Part shown: piece after piece, positions 1 through 11,164 of the stretch | Layout of the letters: every line of letters starts with the position of its first letter | How positions within the stretch are numbered: the stretch's first letter is position 1 | Source: Echinometra lucunter | Lineage: Eukaryota; Echinodermata; Echinoidea; Camarodonta; Echinometridae | Direction: 5' to 3' | DNA length: 64,000 bases | Assembly (NCBI GenBank): GCA_029962745.1 | Contig: CM057166.1 | Coordinates: forward strand, 695,714-759,713 | The notes under the pieces: generated by a model | What the model saw: only the letters and a program-made list of their open reading frames with translations | What the model was told of the DNA's origin: nothing | Database searches by the model: none | Program-made: the position numbers and the translations under genes

Positions 1-1069
1 TACTATTTCCATGGAATTCTAGGAAAGCTTTAATACATCTCGCTGTAAAAATATTACGGTATTCGGACATGTTGCTGAGGGAATAAGAGCGCTTACCACC
101 TTAAAATATCTTACCTTCAAAGATCATCTAAATATCTTGTTTCTATGAGCAAGCGGAGAGAGCGAGCTAGCGAGAAAGGAGTATTTTTAAATACTGAGAA
201 CGGGTTCTATAGTGTACTGTTACTCCAGTTTCATGATTTTAACAACGTACATTTTATCGGCACCCTCCCTTCTTATATTTGGTAAGGTAGGAATAGGCTA
301 CTGGTCACAGGCAATTTATCTCAAGAAAACTCTTCTGTTTCAAAAGGGTCTTCTTCCCGTTCGACTCCTTGCAGTTATATTACTAGTAATATAACACTGG
401 ATAGAAAGACAAGATGCAAACCAGTTTCATGTCATAAAAATATTCACCGGCATTGGTTAAGATAACAAAAGATATTATACGCAAGTAGGAGATTAGACAG
501 AAAGACAGAAAGGTAGGAACCGATTTGCTTTCGTAAAGATGGTATTATAACCGTCAATTTGTTGTTGGGATAGTTAAAATGCGTTAATAAGTTAAGATCT
601 TTTTCCTATTCTATTTTTAAAAGTGATTTCTGTACTCTTTATTCCCTTTGTCTTTGTCTTTCCTTTTTTTGTTTGTTTTAGGGGATTACAGGAGGCTATG
701 ATATTTTTGACGTTTTTTCATGGTGAATTATTGGGGGGGGGGGATGATTGTACAGGCCACCCCCCTACCTAAAATATTGGAGGGGATATATCCCCGGGAT
801 CGACACCCGTGTTTAATATCTATCATTCTCTTTGAAATGTCGATTACGCTTTACAAATGTTACAGAGCTTATGTCTTAAAGCAAAATTTGCTTGGGGCTT
901 ACTTTCAAGGTAGTTTAGTGCAAGTACACTTGACATGCTTGATCTCAAACAAGTTTGAATGAATATTCATCATGGAATTGCTTTTAGGTAAAATTATACA
1001 CACGAATGAAAATATTCAAAAATCGTTTTGATGAGCCATTAAAGATTAATTTTGTTCGGTAAACAGCAA

Positions 1070-1070
<1 letters not shown>
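1..1070. other. Gene-free AT-rich stretch
   Basis: No convincing coding exon is visible. Open frames are short and without domain-like composition. Positions about 720-810 hold a poly-G run followed by sequence ending in a ggggatatatcccc motif. This matches the G-rich ends of the hAT-like family seen complete at 22760-23163, so it is probably an old fragment of that family. Confidence 0.5.

Positions 1071-1072
<2 letters not shown>

Positions 1073-1108
<36 letters not shown>
1073..1108. repeat. (TA)n microsatellite
   Basis: Pure TA dinucleotide run. It is the first of three long TA runs within 600 bases; the others are at 1288-1350 and 1567-1631. Confidence 0.95.
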
Positions 1109-1111
<3 letters not shown>

Positions 1112-1284
1112 GAATCAGAGTTGGTAGTAGAATGCCATAAAAAATAAAATCATAGATTTTAAAAGAAAACGGAGCATAGCTCTCAAAAATGAAAGACGAA
1201 GTCACACTCTTCGTCAGTGCCCACGGTGTGACAAAAAGATGTAAATCAAAATCCGTTTCTGAAACAGACGAAAAAACACGTCTG

Positions 1285-1287
<3 letters not shown>

Positions 1288-1332
<45 letters not shown>

Positions 1333-1350
1333 TATATTATATATATATAT
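1288..1350. repeat. (TA)n microsatellite
   Basis: TA/CATA dinucleotide run lying directly against the foldback element that begins at 1351. A TA-targeting transposon inserted at its edge would explain the junction. Confidence 0.95.
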
Positions 1351-1508
1351 ATAGACATACCTCAAAGGTTGGGTTGCCCGCTACCGGCGGTTTCACGCTT
1401 GGCGATCTTCAGGCGCCCCAAACGAGGGAAACCCAGTAGCCAGTCCGCCTGAAGATCGCCAAGCGTGAAACCGCCGGTAGCGGGCAACCCAATCTTTGAG
1501 GTATGTCT
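1351..1508. mobile_element. Near-perfect 158-bp foldback MITE
   Basis: Two arms of about 63 bases (AGACATACCTCAAAG... and its reverse complement ...CTTTGAGGTATGTCT) are nearly identical and separated by a loop of about 30 bases. TA flanks both sides if the element is read as GACATACC...GGTATGTC, which fits a Tc1/mariner-type MITE. The arms are GC-rich in an AT-rich setting and show only about two mismatches, so the element is young. A transcript would form a very stable hairpin. Confidence 0.8.
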
Positions 1509-1566
1509 AATATGCTCTGATGTATTGCATCAAGCACTATAGCTGAACTTGGTATAACCTCTGTGC

Positions 1567-1577
1567 TATATATATAA

Positions 1578-1631
<54 letters not shown>
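1567..1631. repeat. (TA)n microsatellite
   Basis: Long TA run with one AAATT interruption near its start. Confidence 0.95.
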
Positions 1632-1633
<2 letters not shown>

Positions 1634-1639
1634 CTTTGT

Positions 1640-4278
1640 ATGTTTCTGATAACATACTATGCAAATAACAAGATATCATAGTGTAAAGGTGTAAGGTTCT
1701 AGGATTTACATTTTTGTTGTGTATTATGATCATTAAAAATGTAGCAAACATTAGGGGAAAACAGAATATCAGGGTTTTGAATTTTGATTTCAACACTATA
1801 TGCACTGCAACAAAGATATTTATAACGTAAGAAAAGTCAAGTATGTTTCAAAGGATTTAATAAAATAGAAATATGAACGAAATGCCGAATATTTTTAGGT
1901 TTAGTTCTTTTGATTTTCCGTTTCCTGTAGGAAAATAGTAGGTTAAAAAACCGGCACAGGCTAGGGTCCATGGTCAAAGCTAGCTTGGTGCAGATGAAGA
2001 AAGTATTCACACAGGAGATTTTCATCGATGAGGAGTGGAAAATTTGAGTGAAAAAGAAGGTAGGCTGAAATAGTCAGAAAGTAATATGCTTACCCCTGTC
2101 CATGCAAACGAATCTCGTCTTGGTGATGGAATAGAACATCATGACACATAACGATATTTAGCTATTGTTAACCACTGATCATAATCATCAATCTATCCAT
2201 TTTGTTGTCAGCTGAATATGATAAAATTTCATGCGGAGTGTCAGCTAATTGCCTGCGTGGTGACTTCTGTCTGCCCTGAGCATGAGGTCGTGAGTGCATT
2301 ATTGCTACAAGTTATGGCGCCATGCATGGCGCGTCTGCGCGGTAAAAGCTGTCTACTACAGTAATCTTCGAACCAATGTCGACAACATTCAATCAATTTA
2401 TCCCGATAACCAATCGGCTGAGCTTACAGAAATGTATAGAATATCTATCAATCAATGCATTTAGCTGAGTTTTCTTTCCTGTCATATCTTGATTTTGCTC
2501 ATATATCCATTAAGATGAATGCGATTTATATAATGAGCGCCATTCTTCACGCTTTACTGACATATCCATCAATAAAATCAATTCGTGATGATAAAAGACT
2601 GATAAAGACTCGTGCTGCATTAAATTTAAAGGTAGTCGCTCACATTTGCAAGTGGCACCCAATCTGCACAAAAGTATTACTTTAGATTGCTTTAAGCCAC
2701 GAAAAACACGGGTACAGTTTTAGATCCCAGTGCATTCCCGTTTAGGATTGAGAAGGAAAATATTCAACACAAATTTTCTTTTCTTTATTTTTTTGCTTTG
2801 TAAAGGCGTCTTCCTGACGCTTTAAGAGTAAAGTCATTCATTTCTCACTTACTTATTCTTTAGAATATTGTTGTAAATTTGATAACATGATGGTTTTACA
2901 TAAATATCTGTCATTTAAAATTGAAATTGGCTTATTCCTCTTCAAATTTTGAAACAGTGTTGTGCAAATGTGGTCTACTACCTTTAATGTTGATATGCAT
3001 GCAAACGACCTCACAGATAGGCTTTATCCCGAAGGCTGGGTGCTATCACATATTTTCATGATTGCCACCGTCATCACAGAGGGTGAAGGACAGGTTTTAC
3101 TCTAAAGATTGAATGCAATCGGGGGGGGGGGGGAGGAGGAGGGACGTCATGCTTGGCCTTGGCTTAGTTAAAGGCGCCTTACGACCTATTTTTTTTTCAA
3201 TGACTTGGTTTTGAACTTTGATGCCTTGGCCTTTTTTCATGCCTTGGCCTTGAGTGCTCAAAGCCTTGATAATGAAAAAAAAAACACCTTTCCAAGGCAT
3301 GAAGAATTCGTATCTTTTTTTCTCCAAAATTTTCTTATTAGTTTGGTCACGTTTGTTTGTATCATAAAGCTAAAAATGTCTAGGTGAACACCAAATCATA
3401 ATCATCATAGTGCAATTTATGAGTGATTTGTATTAAAGTTTTTGAAATGTACAGTGAATTTTTATTACAGACAATGCTTTAAAGATACGACAATAGACTG
3501 CTGGAAATGGAAAGGGAATTGCAGCTCTTTCGATCAAAGCCATGGTTATGTTTCAGTGCAAGATTAATTCATTAATTCTTAAGTCATTTGTTTATATGGG
3601 GTGCATGGCATGTATATGTCCCCACCTTTCCAGACTTAAGTCCCTCCTTGCAATTCTTCCCTTCTCTACAATAGTCAAGCGAAATATAGCTTTTCCATAA
3701 CATGCTGCCTATCTTCCACTCAAAGACATAACAAAAGTGCCCCTTTCAAAAAGAAACTATGCCCATGTTGTAGTGGCCTGGCTAATAGGGGAGAGGACAT
3801 GGGGGGCATATCCCTAGCAGCTCTTTAAGGATGGCTAAAATAACACCCTAAGAGGAAAAAATGGAGAAAAGGGAGAAAAATCTTATTCTCAAGGACTATA
3901 TACATGCGCCCCCATGCATACATTTTCAAACAGCTCGATGGTTTTCTTACATTGCTTCAGGCAAGTAATTTCTTGCCTGAGCATTATCACTGCACAGAAA
4001 AGTTTTTTTTTTTTTATAAAGTTTCAAAATTTGAAGGTAAAGAGATGTAATTTTGTTGGTTCGTTTATAGTTTCATCAGCCTTATGTTAGATGTCTTGTT
4101 CCTTAGATAGAGATTTGTGTTTTGTGTGTTTTGATAATCAAAACAGGCAAAGCGGTCATTTCCTCCATTGTCATGATTGTAGAAAAGGGCAAGCAATCAA
4201 CAGATTGCACATTAAAATTTAAACGTTAATTTTATATGTTATTTTTTTTACTATACGATCTGAAGGTAGTCTTGGACG
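1640..4278. other. Gene-free stretch
   Basis: No gene recognised on either strand. The stretch contains a poly-G run at about 3121-3133 and a short imperfect repeat of GCCTTGG around 3150-3265. Open frames are short and lack family motifs. Confidence 0.45.
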
Positions 4279-4489
4279 ATGATGATAGGGGGAAACCCCC
4301 TTTTATCTCTTCACCCTCATGTCTACATGTCTCTCTATCTGTCTCTGTCTCTCCCTCTCTCTCTCATCTTATCTCTCTCAGTTTTATGTCATCGTAATCG
4401 GAAACATTACCAAAATGGCGACCAGTTACCTAGCAACTTCCTTCATAACACGGTGACGTTGGTTGTTAGTAAAATCTCGATGTTTGGAC

Positions 4490-4647
4490 CGTGTAGTGTA
4501 GATGGCCTTCTCTGTCTCTGTCTCTCTCTTTCTCTCTATCTGTCTCTGTCTCTCCCTCTCTCTCTCATCTTATCTCTCTCAATTTTATGCCATCTCATTT
4601 TCTCTCCCTATCTCTCGTCCTCCAGCAGGATGTCTGACACTTCATTG

Positions 4648-4692
<45 letters not shown>

Positions 4693-4763
4693 TCTCTCTC
4701 AATTTTATGCCATCTCATTTTCTCTCCCTATCTCTCGTCCTCCAGCAGGATGTCTGCCACTTC

Positions 4764-4806
<43 letters not shown>

Positions 4807-4886
4807 TTATCCCTCTCAATTTTATGCCATCTCATTTTCTCTCCCTATCTCTCGTCCTCCAGCAGGATGTCTGCCACTTCATTGTT

Positions 4887-4918
<32 letters not shown>

Positions 4919-5110
4919 ATCTTATCCCTCTCAATTTTATGCCATCTCATTTTCTCTCCCTATCTCTCGTCCTCCAGCAGGATGTCTGACACTTCATTGT
5001 TTCTTTCTCTCTCTCTCTCTCTCTCTCATCTTATCCCTCTCAATATTATGCCATCTCATTTTCTCTCACTATCTCTCGTCCTCCAGCAGGATGTCTGACA
5101 CTTCATTGTT

Positions 5111-5149
<39 letters not shown>

Positions 5150-5240
5150 TTATCCCTCTCAATATTATGCCATCTCATTTTCTCTCACTATCTCTCGTCC
5201 TCCAGCAGGATGTCTGACACTCCATTGTTTCTTTCTTTCT
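4490..5240. repeat. TC-rich minisatellite, unit about 111-120 bp
   Basis: At least six tandem units, each with a variable (CT)n run, then TCAATTTTATGCCATCTCAT, a CCCTATCTCTCG segment and TCCTCCAGCAGGATGTCTG. The CCAGCAGGATG landmark recurs near 4622, 4742, 4858, 4973, 5084 and 5202. Variable (CT)n length accounts for the changing unit size. A related partial unit lies at about 4330-4400. All three plus-strand frames stay open for about 200 codons only because CT repeats contain no stop codons, so this is not coding. Confidence 0.95.
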
Positions 5241-5279
5241 TTCTCTTTATCTCTTGATACAGTATCTCTGCGCACACTC

Positions 5280-5760
5280 ACTATTCCATAAAAACACTAC
5301 TAATAAATATTACTATGCGGTCACCGTCATTATAATGTTCGATATTACTCTCCCCGTGCTCGCTCTTGACAATAAATTCATGAATTATTTGAGAACGGAG
5401 GAGCTTCGTTCTATATAGAGAAGAATTTGTATCCTTGGTAGCCGGGGTTATCGTGGAGGTTGCTAGTGTTTCGGGATAATTGCCATTAAAGATTCAGGGA
5501 TCTGATCGCACGTATCTGGAAAGGGGTGTTCAGATAGTGGGCGACATGTCCCCGCAACAATTTGTAGTGTTCAGATATGGTGCGACATATTGTGGCGCCT
5601 CTACACGCATTAACGCGTCAACTCTCAAATGAAAGATTAAACTTGCACAGAAAAACTGACGAAAATCTTATTTTGCGCTAGCTTTTTAGAAATTTGAGTG
5701 GTGCGCATTCTTTTTGCAGCCAGGTAGCAAAAAAAAAAAAAAAAAGTGTCTTGCCTCAGC
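5280..5760. repeat. Segmental duplicate A, copy 1 (holds MITE end)
   Basis: Closely matches 7080-7560 in the same orientation, from CCATAAAAACACTACTAATA to an A-rich run. The 3' half (from AAAGGGGTGTTCAGATA near 5520) is the reverse complement of the MITE family that is intact at 36702-37067. Confidence 0.85.
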
Positions 5761-5785
5761 GACATTTTTTTTGTTTTTGGGTTTG

Positions 5786-5845
5786 TGTGTGTGTGTGTGT
5801 GTGTGTGTGAGGGTGCGTGTGCGTGGGTGTGTGTGCGCGAGAGTG
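5786..5845. repeat. (GT)n-rich microsatellite
   Basis: GT dinucleotides followed by a degenerate GTGCGTGTGCGTGG run. Alternating purine-pyrimidine DNA of this kind can adopt Z-form. It separates two oppositely oriented arms of the same MITE family (5520-5770 and 5870-6170). Confidence 0.9.
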
Positions 5846-5869
5846 GGATATGAGGAAAGAAAATCGCCG

Positions 5870-6655
5870 AGGCAAGAGACATATTTTTTGGCTTCTGGCG
5901 GTAAAAAAAAAGCCGTGGACCAATGAAATTCTCAAAAAGTTAGCGCACAATAATGATGTTGTGGGTAATTTTGTCTGCGCAACTTTTGGCAAAACTCTCT
6001 TTTCTTATTTTGAGCGTTGACCATAGAGTTGTTCTCAGGATTCGACTCTATGGCGTTGACGCGTTATAATGCGTGTTTATTACCATAAGTGTCGTGGTTT
6101 GCTGCTCCATATCTAAAAACTAAAACACCGCGGGGGGGGGGGGTGGGGGCGGGGGTCTGCATCATATCTGAACGCCACTTATCATTTCGATGAAACCAAA
6201 CCAGTAACACACAACCTACGAATACTACGCAATCATGATAAGCATTCCTTCTGGCCATTTTCCGTTAAAATCCAAATCCTGTACTGGAGTGGATCCTACT
6301 ACGATTTGGAGTGGATCCTACCACGATCTTGGGGGCGGGGGATTCTACTGGAGTCGATCCTACTACGATATGGAGCAAATGTGCTACGATTCTGAATGGA
6401 TCCTACTATGATTTCGAGTGGATCCTACTAAAATTTGGAATGGATTCAGCTCAAAAGGAAGTGAACACTGTTATGACTCCCAGGCTCCTTAATGAGCAGC
6501 GGTAAACCGCGTCAAGAAATCAGAGGTGGTTTCGGTTGTTGTTGTTTTTTTTTTCAGTGTGTTTCTGTGCACAAAAATGTGAAGCGCAGTACGTTTACAA
6601 ACAACTGCCAATTTTATTAAAGAGTGTTTTACCGCTACAGATCGTGAACAAGCAT
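5870..6655. other. Gene-free stretch with inverted MITE arm and GGATCCTAC repeat
   Basis: Positions 5870-6170 repeat, in opposite orientation to 5520-5770, the interior and end of the 36702-37067 MITE family. Positions about 6286-6445 hold several imperfect copies of a short unit built on GTGGATCCTACTACGATTTG. No gene is seen. Confidence 0.55.
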
Positions 6656-7070
6656 TAAAGATTTTCAAGGATTTCCACTCCTCTGCTCTGAGAGGGTATA
6701 ATCGGAGATGCCTCTTGAATCTTGTGAATAATGAAGGTCTCTGCAGCAGACGGTGGTGGCGCTATCACCATCGCCACGCCAGAGCCCTTGATTGTGCGCC
6801 ACGCCACTGCGCCACGCGTCGCTATCGTAAAGTCGTAAGGGCGCATGCCTGTAAATATTTCTCCATAGACTCCTGTGTTAAAAATGAGATTAAAAAAAAA
6901 AAATCATGAAAAATAAGTGCTAGTAATGCACCATTCAAACCTCTGTCTTTACAAGATCGTACAATATCCTTGAATTTCTGAAAATATGAAGGGGTGTTTT
7001 CAGGATTTTCTGTGTGGTCAAAGCTCCAGTGTTTATGAGGTTTCTTGCCCCACTAACCCTAACGTCCACT
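6656..7070. repeat. Segmental duplicate B, copy 1
   Basis: Matches 8655-9050 closely: TTTCCACTCCTCTGC, AATCTTGTGAATAATGAAGG, GGTGGTGGCGCTATCACCAT and the same A-rich run occur in the same order. The small open frames inside both copies are shared but show no recognisable domain. Confidence 0.85.
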
Positions 7071-7079
7071 TGCGTCAAC

Positions 7080-7665
7080 TCATTATTCCATAAAAACACT
7101 ACTAATAAATATTACCAGGCGGTCAGAGCCATTATGTGTACCATATCACTCTCCCCGTGCTCGCTCTTGACAATAAATTCATGAATTATTTGAGAACGGA
7201 GGAGCTTCGTTCTATATAGAGAAGAATTTGTATCCTTGGTAGCCGGGGTTATCGTGGAGGTTGCTAGTGTTTCGGGGATAATTGCCATTAAAGATTCAGG
7301 GATCTGATCGCACGTATCTGGAAAGGGGTGTTCAGATAGTAGGCGACATGTCCCCGCAACATTTTTAGTGTTCAGATATGGTGCGACATATTGTGGCGCC
7401 ACTACACGCATTAACGCGTCAACTCTCAAATAAAAGATTAAACTTGCACAGGAAAACTGATGAAAATCATATTTTGCGCTAGCTTTTTTAGAAATTTGAG
7501 TGGTGCACATTCTTTTTGCAGCAAGGTAGCAAAAAAAAAAAAGTTTTTAATTTAAAAAAAATAAAGTGTCCTGCCTCAGCGACATTTTTTTGTAGCCTCA
7601 TACCCCATTGACTTTTATACTAAAATTTTGCGGGGATTTGCTGCGGGGACGTGTCATCTCAAAGC
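7080..7665. repeat. Segmental duplicate A, copy 2
   Basis: Second copy of the 5280-5760 block. It continues to about 7665 through CATACCCCATTGACTTTTATAC, matching the reverse complement of 36702-37067. This copy therefore holds both MITE ends, roughly 7321-7665, inside a longer duplicated block. Confidence 0.8.
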
Positions 7666-7677
7666 AAAAGAGAGAAA

Positions 7678-7722
7678 GACAGACAGAGAGAGGGAGAGAG
7701 AGAGAGAGAGAGAGAGGGAGAT
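7678..7722. repeat. (GA)n microsatellite
   Basis: AG-rich run with GGGAG interruptions. Confidence 0.9.
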
Positions 7723-7849
7723 GACATTGTTCAACTGGCCATGAGTAAGGGCAGATCCAGAACTCGTGGGGGGGGGGGGGAGTAATAGTGAGGATAATCT
7801 GAATACTACATTGTAGGCCTACGTCTTTCTTCTAAAAATTAATGTTAAT

Positions 7850-7912
7850 ATTTGATATGTATTTGAATAATATGTGGAATATGAATAAACTAAACTAAAC
7901 TAAATAGCAACA
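7850..7912 (+). mobile_element. LINE 3' end with (TAAAC)n tail
   Basis: Sequence of the type ATATGAATAAACTAAACTAAAC, a terminal short-unit tail like those ending CR1-like LINEs elsewhere in the window. No coding part is attached. Confidence 0.4.
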
Positions 7913-8556
7913 TTCCTTTCTTGTAAGCGTATTCTGATTTACAAACTAATGCGTAACGGTAATTTTTGAATGATCCGCTTTTTAAGAGGATACCAATAAC
8001 TTTTGTATATAGGGCTACTTTTAATATATATTTATTTTAAGAATTTTATGCATTTATTATTTCAAGTATTTTATGCATTTATTGTAAGTGTTGATCTGAG
8101 TGTTTTCCAATTTGAGCAGACACTTAAACGAAGCTGAGTTCTTAAGGTTTGTTCAGATATGACCCGGCAAACTCCCGTGGGTTTGTGTGGGTGTGTGTCA
8201 GTAGCGGCACCAAGGGGGGCATGGGGGCATTTGCCCCCCAGTTGCCCCCCCCCCCCCCGAAAATTTAAGGACTGAAAAGAAAAATTATACAGTAATTTGT
8301 GTTAATAAGTAGATGTTGTCATAAGCATCATATTCAAGCTGTGAAGTGCTCTAAAATATCATTTTCCGCTCTTCAAAACTTGAAAAATTTCTCACTCAGT
8401 CGCTGTTGGCTTCCTCGCACACTTTTAGTTTGTAATGTAAATGTTCAGTTCATGATCTAGTTTTGATCAATATCGTTGCTCCATCAAGCATTACCTGATT
8501 TTACAAAAATCCATATCAAATGTATCAGAAAAATGTTTATTAGGGCCACTAAAAGC

Positions 8557-8655
8557 ATTGGCGTAAATCCGGGGGGGGGGGGGGATATATCCCCCACTTA
8601 TTGGAGAGGGGGGCATGGTGTGTACAAATATCCCCCCTCACTTTTTAAGGAGGAA
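8557..8655. mobile_element. Partial hAT-like MITE end
   Basis: Begins CATTGGCGTAAATCC followed by a poly-G run and GATATATCCCCC. This is the same terminus as the complete hAT elements at 22760-23163 and 49239-50020. It is joined directly to segmental duplicate B, with no second end seen. Confidence 0.7.
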
Positions 8656-9055
8656 AAGGATTTCCACTCCTCTGCACTGAGAGAGTATAATCGGAGATGC
8701 CTCCTGAATCTTGTGAATAATGAAGGTCTCTGCAGCAGATGGTGGTGGCGCTATCACCATCGCCACGCCAGAGCCCTTGATTGTGCGCCACGCCACTGCG
8801 CCACGCGTCGCTACCGTAAAGTCGTAAGGGCGCACGCCCGTAAATATTTCTCCATAGGCTCCTGTGTTAAAAATTAGATTAAAAAAAAAAAATCATGAAA
8901 AATAAGTGCTAGTAATGCACCATTCAAACCTCTGTCTTTACAAGATGGTACAATATCCTTCACTTTCTGAAAATATGAAGGGGTGTTTTTCAGCATTTTC
9001 TGCTTGGTCAAAGCTCCAATGTTTGTGAGGTTTCTTGCCCCACTAAAAAGTCCCC
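8655..9055. repeat. Segmental duplicate B, copy 2
   Basis: Copy of 6656-7070 with scattered substitutions. Its left edge abuts a hAT-like end that copy 1 lacks, so the two copies differ in flanking mobile DNA. Confidence 0.85.
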
Positions 9056-9527
9056 CTAAAATCCAACTGGGACCAACTGCTGTACTCTGATGAGACTGAT
9101 CTCAACCAGTAATTGTTCCTTTCTATGCACATACGAAAAAAAAAGCTCTTCAAGTATGTAGCACTGAGTTTATATGAATATTTTTTCCGACAATGTTGTC
9201 ACCTTTGGTACGGGTTGGAGTAATCTCTGAAAATGACTGGATCTATTTACAGGCGCGCGACCTCAAGACATTAATCAGTTGCCCATCATACATTTAAGGG
9301 AAAAATACGAACTTGAAATTTAATTTTAGGAATGTTCATGCAGGCCATAATTGTTCATTTTATTTATTTCAAGCTCACTTGATATTCATTATCATTATTC
9401 TTCTTGTTATTATGGTTATTACTGATGTTGTAAACAATAATTATTTAAAAAAATATTATAGATGTAGATTTTAATCAATTTGCTTGATATTAATTGAGTC
9501 ATGTAATCAACTTCATGTGGCTAACCT
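9056..9527. other. Gene-free stretch
   Basis: AT-rich sequence with no recognisable gene, RNA or repeat boundary. Confidence 0.4.
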
Positions 9528-9688
9528 GGGGCCCGTTGCATAAAACTTTTGCCGGAGTTTTTTTATGGCAAAATTTGAGGAAACTACGGCAAAAAAAAAA
9601 ATTGCCATAGTTTCCATTACATAAAAATTTGCCAGTCTTTTTTTTTGCCAGAAAAAAAGTCTGGCAAAAGTTTTATGCAACGGGCCCC
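9528..9688. mobile_element. 161-bp foldback MITE (GGGGCCCGTTGC ends)
   Basis: Left end GGGGCCCGTTGCATAAAACT and right end its reverse complement AGTTTTATGCAACGGGCCCC give arms of about 28 bases; the inner part is also partly palindromic (TGCCAG, GGCAAA). A partial GCAACGGGCCCC end recurs near 47400, so it is a family. The family resembles Harbinger-type MITEs with GGGCCC ends, but no clean 3-bp TWA duplication is visible here. Confidence 0.8.
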
Positions 9689-9689
9689 T

Positions 9690-9830
9690 GGAGTAGCATA
9701 ATTATGCTATTTATCAGCTCCCTTTACCAAGATGTATGTATCACTGTGAATTATCAAAATGTATGTATCATTGTGATTTTGGTAATAAATAAATACATTA
9801 ATTAATTCATTCATTCATTCATAATATACA
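9690..9830 (+). mobile_element. Possible LINE 3' end with (ATTC)n tail
   Basis: A duplicated AAGATGTATGTATCA-like phrase, then GGTAATAAATAAATAC and an ATTAATTCATTCATTC tail. This is typical of a LINE terminus without its coding part. Confidence 0.35.
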
Positions 9831-10095
9831 GGATTATTTCTTTTGTTCTAAGTGAACTACACAGATCAGTTAAATCATTTGTTTTTAACACGATTTATTA
9901 GAGAAATTTGACTTTTCTTAATTCATGTACTCACAACCCAATCACAATCATATCATAAACAGCTACTCTACTTCAGTCATTTTATTGTTTGGAAAATATA
10001 ATAACGTGTAGCTAAGGGGACCTTAAACAGTTGACAAAGGCCAAACGATTAGTGCATTTTGAATGGTAGTCACAAAGAAGTCAATCAGAAAGTTA

Positions 10096-11164
10096 AGGGC
10101 CCGTTCACATTATCATACTAGAAACTATGGCCGTTTATCACGTCACGTGGGAACGAACCCTTTGACTTGTCTACATATCCAGATGAATTCGGCATTTTTA
10201 TAATTTGTTCGCAGTCATTCGTTCATCATAATCGATTTCATATCCTTAGAAATTTTCACTCATGATTTTGTCTTAAAAGTATAGCAAAAATACATGTATT
10301 CTTCACAAATGTACAATTAATAACACTTTATTCTGAACTTTGTAATCTTCATTCGACTACAAAATAATTGTTGACGTTTAAGAAATAAAGATCTTGGAGT
10401 AGCTTTTGCCAAGAAGATTTCCAAATGAGGCATTTTTTAAAATCGAAACTATATTTCTTAGCATATCAAGACCCATCAAGACAAACTTTTCGGTAGAAGT
10501 TAAATCAGGAACAGTGATCGTTATCATTATTCACTAAGTTCTGTGCTATGTTTATTTCCTCACTTTTTGTTTGTTCATCAGTTCGTTGAGAGAGGTTTAC
10601 TGTGAATGAAAGTTTGAGTTCAGCGCGAGTCGTAAATGACGAAAGCTCAGCTGGAGCTCTACCTAGTTAAAATTGCTAACCCGGCGCAGATCAAGGTAGC
10701 TCGTAGTAACTCGTGCTGACTTACGAATAATAGCCGTAGTGTCTCAACGGCGTGTTGTGAGTTGAGCCGACTGCGAAGCTGACCCAGTAAGCTGACTTCC
10801 TGACGTGCTAAACTCTGCAATGTTGGATAGATACTTTAAAGTCCTTCCGCTGGAAGTTTCAAAGTTGGTACGAGTTGGACACGATGTCGAGTTGGTCTCT
10901 AGTCTAGCTGGGCATAACCCACACAGAATTCAGAATAGCTGGCTACAATAGCATTGTCATAATCATTGTAATGAATCACGAACAGTCTGAACCTGGTCTT
11001 GATATGACGAATTTCTGCGATGTTCACGCGCTATTCTGGACTGTTGTGTGCTAATTGACCTAGCTAAAATTTAAACTCGCCACCCAACTTGGCAAAGTGT
11101 GAGAGGGGTTAAAATTTCCAACATCTGTCATGATTTCCATCTCATAGTGTGAACAGACCCTACT
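10096..11164. mobile_element. Harbinger-like non-autonomous transposon, TTA target duplication
   Basis: Left end AGGGCCCGTTCACATTAT follows TTA (10093-10095). The right end, read on the other strand, is AGTAGGGTCTGTTCACACTA and is followed on the plus strand by TTA (11165-11167). A 3-bp TWA duplication with GGGCCCGTTCACA-like ends fits PIF/Harbinger. The right-hand TTA is exactly the reverse complement of the TAA stop codon of the thrombospondin-repeat gene, so the element begins at the base after that stop and would supply most of the 3' UTR. No transposase frame is seen in it. Confidence 0.65.

Noticed and set aside
984..1452. Frames with long Ile/Tyr runs
   Set aside because: TA microsatellite translation and foldback arms; no coding evidence.
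4279..5291. Three long overlapping plus-strand frames
   Set aside because: They are produced by CT-rich tandem units with no stops, contain only Ser/Leu/Phe runs, and have equal openness in all frames.
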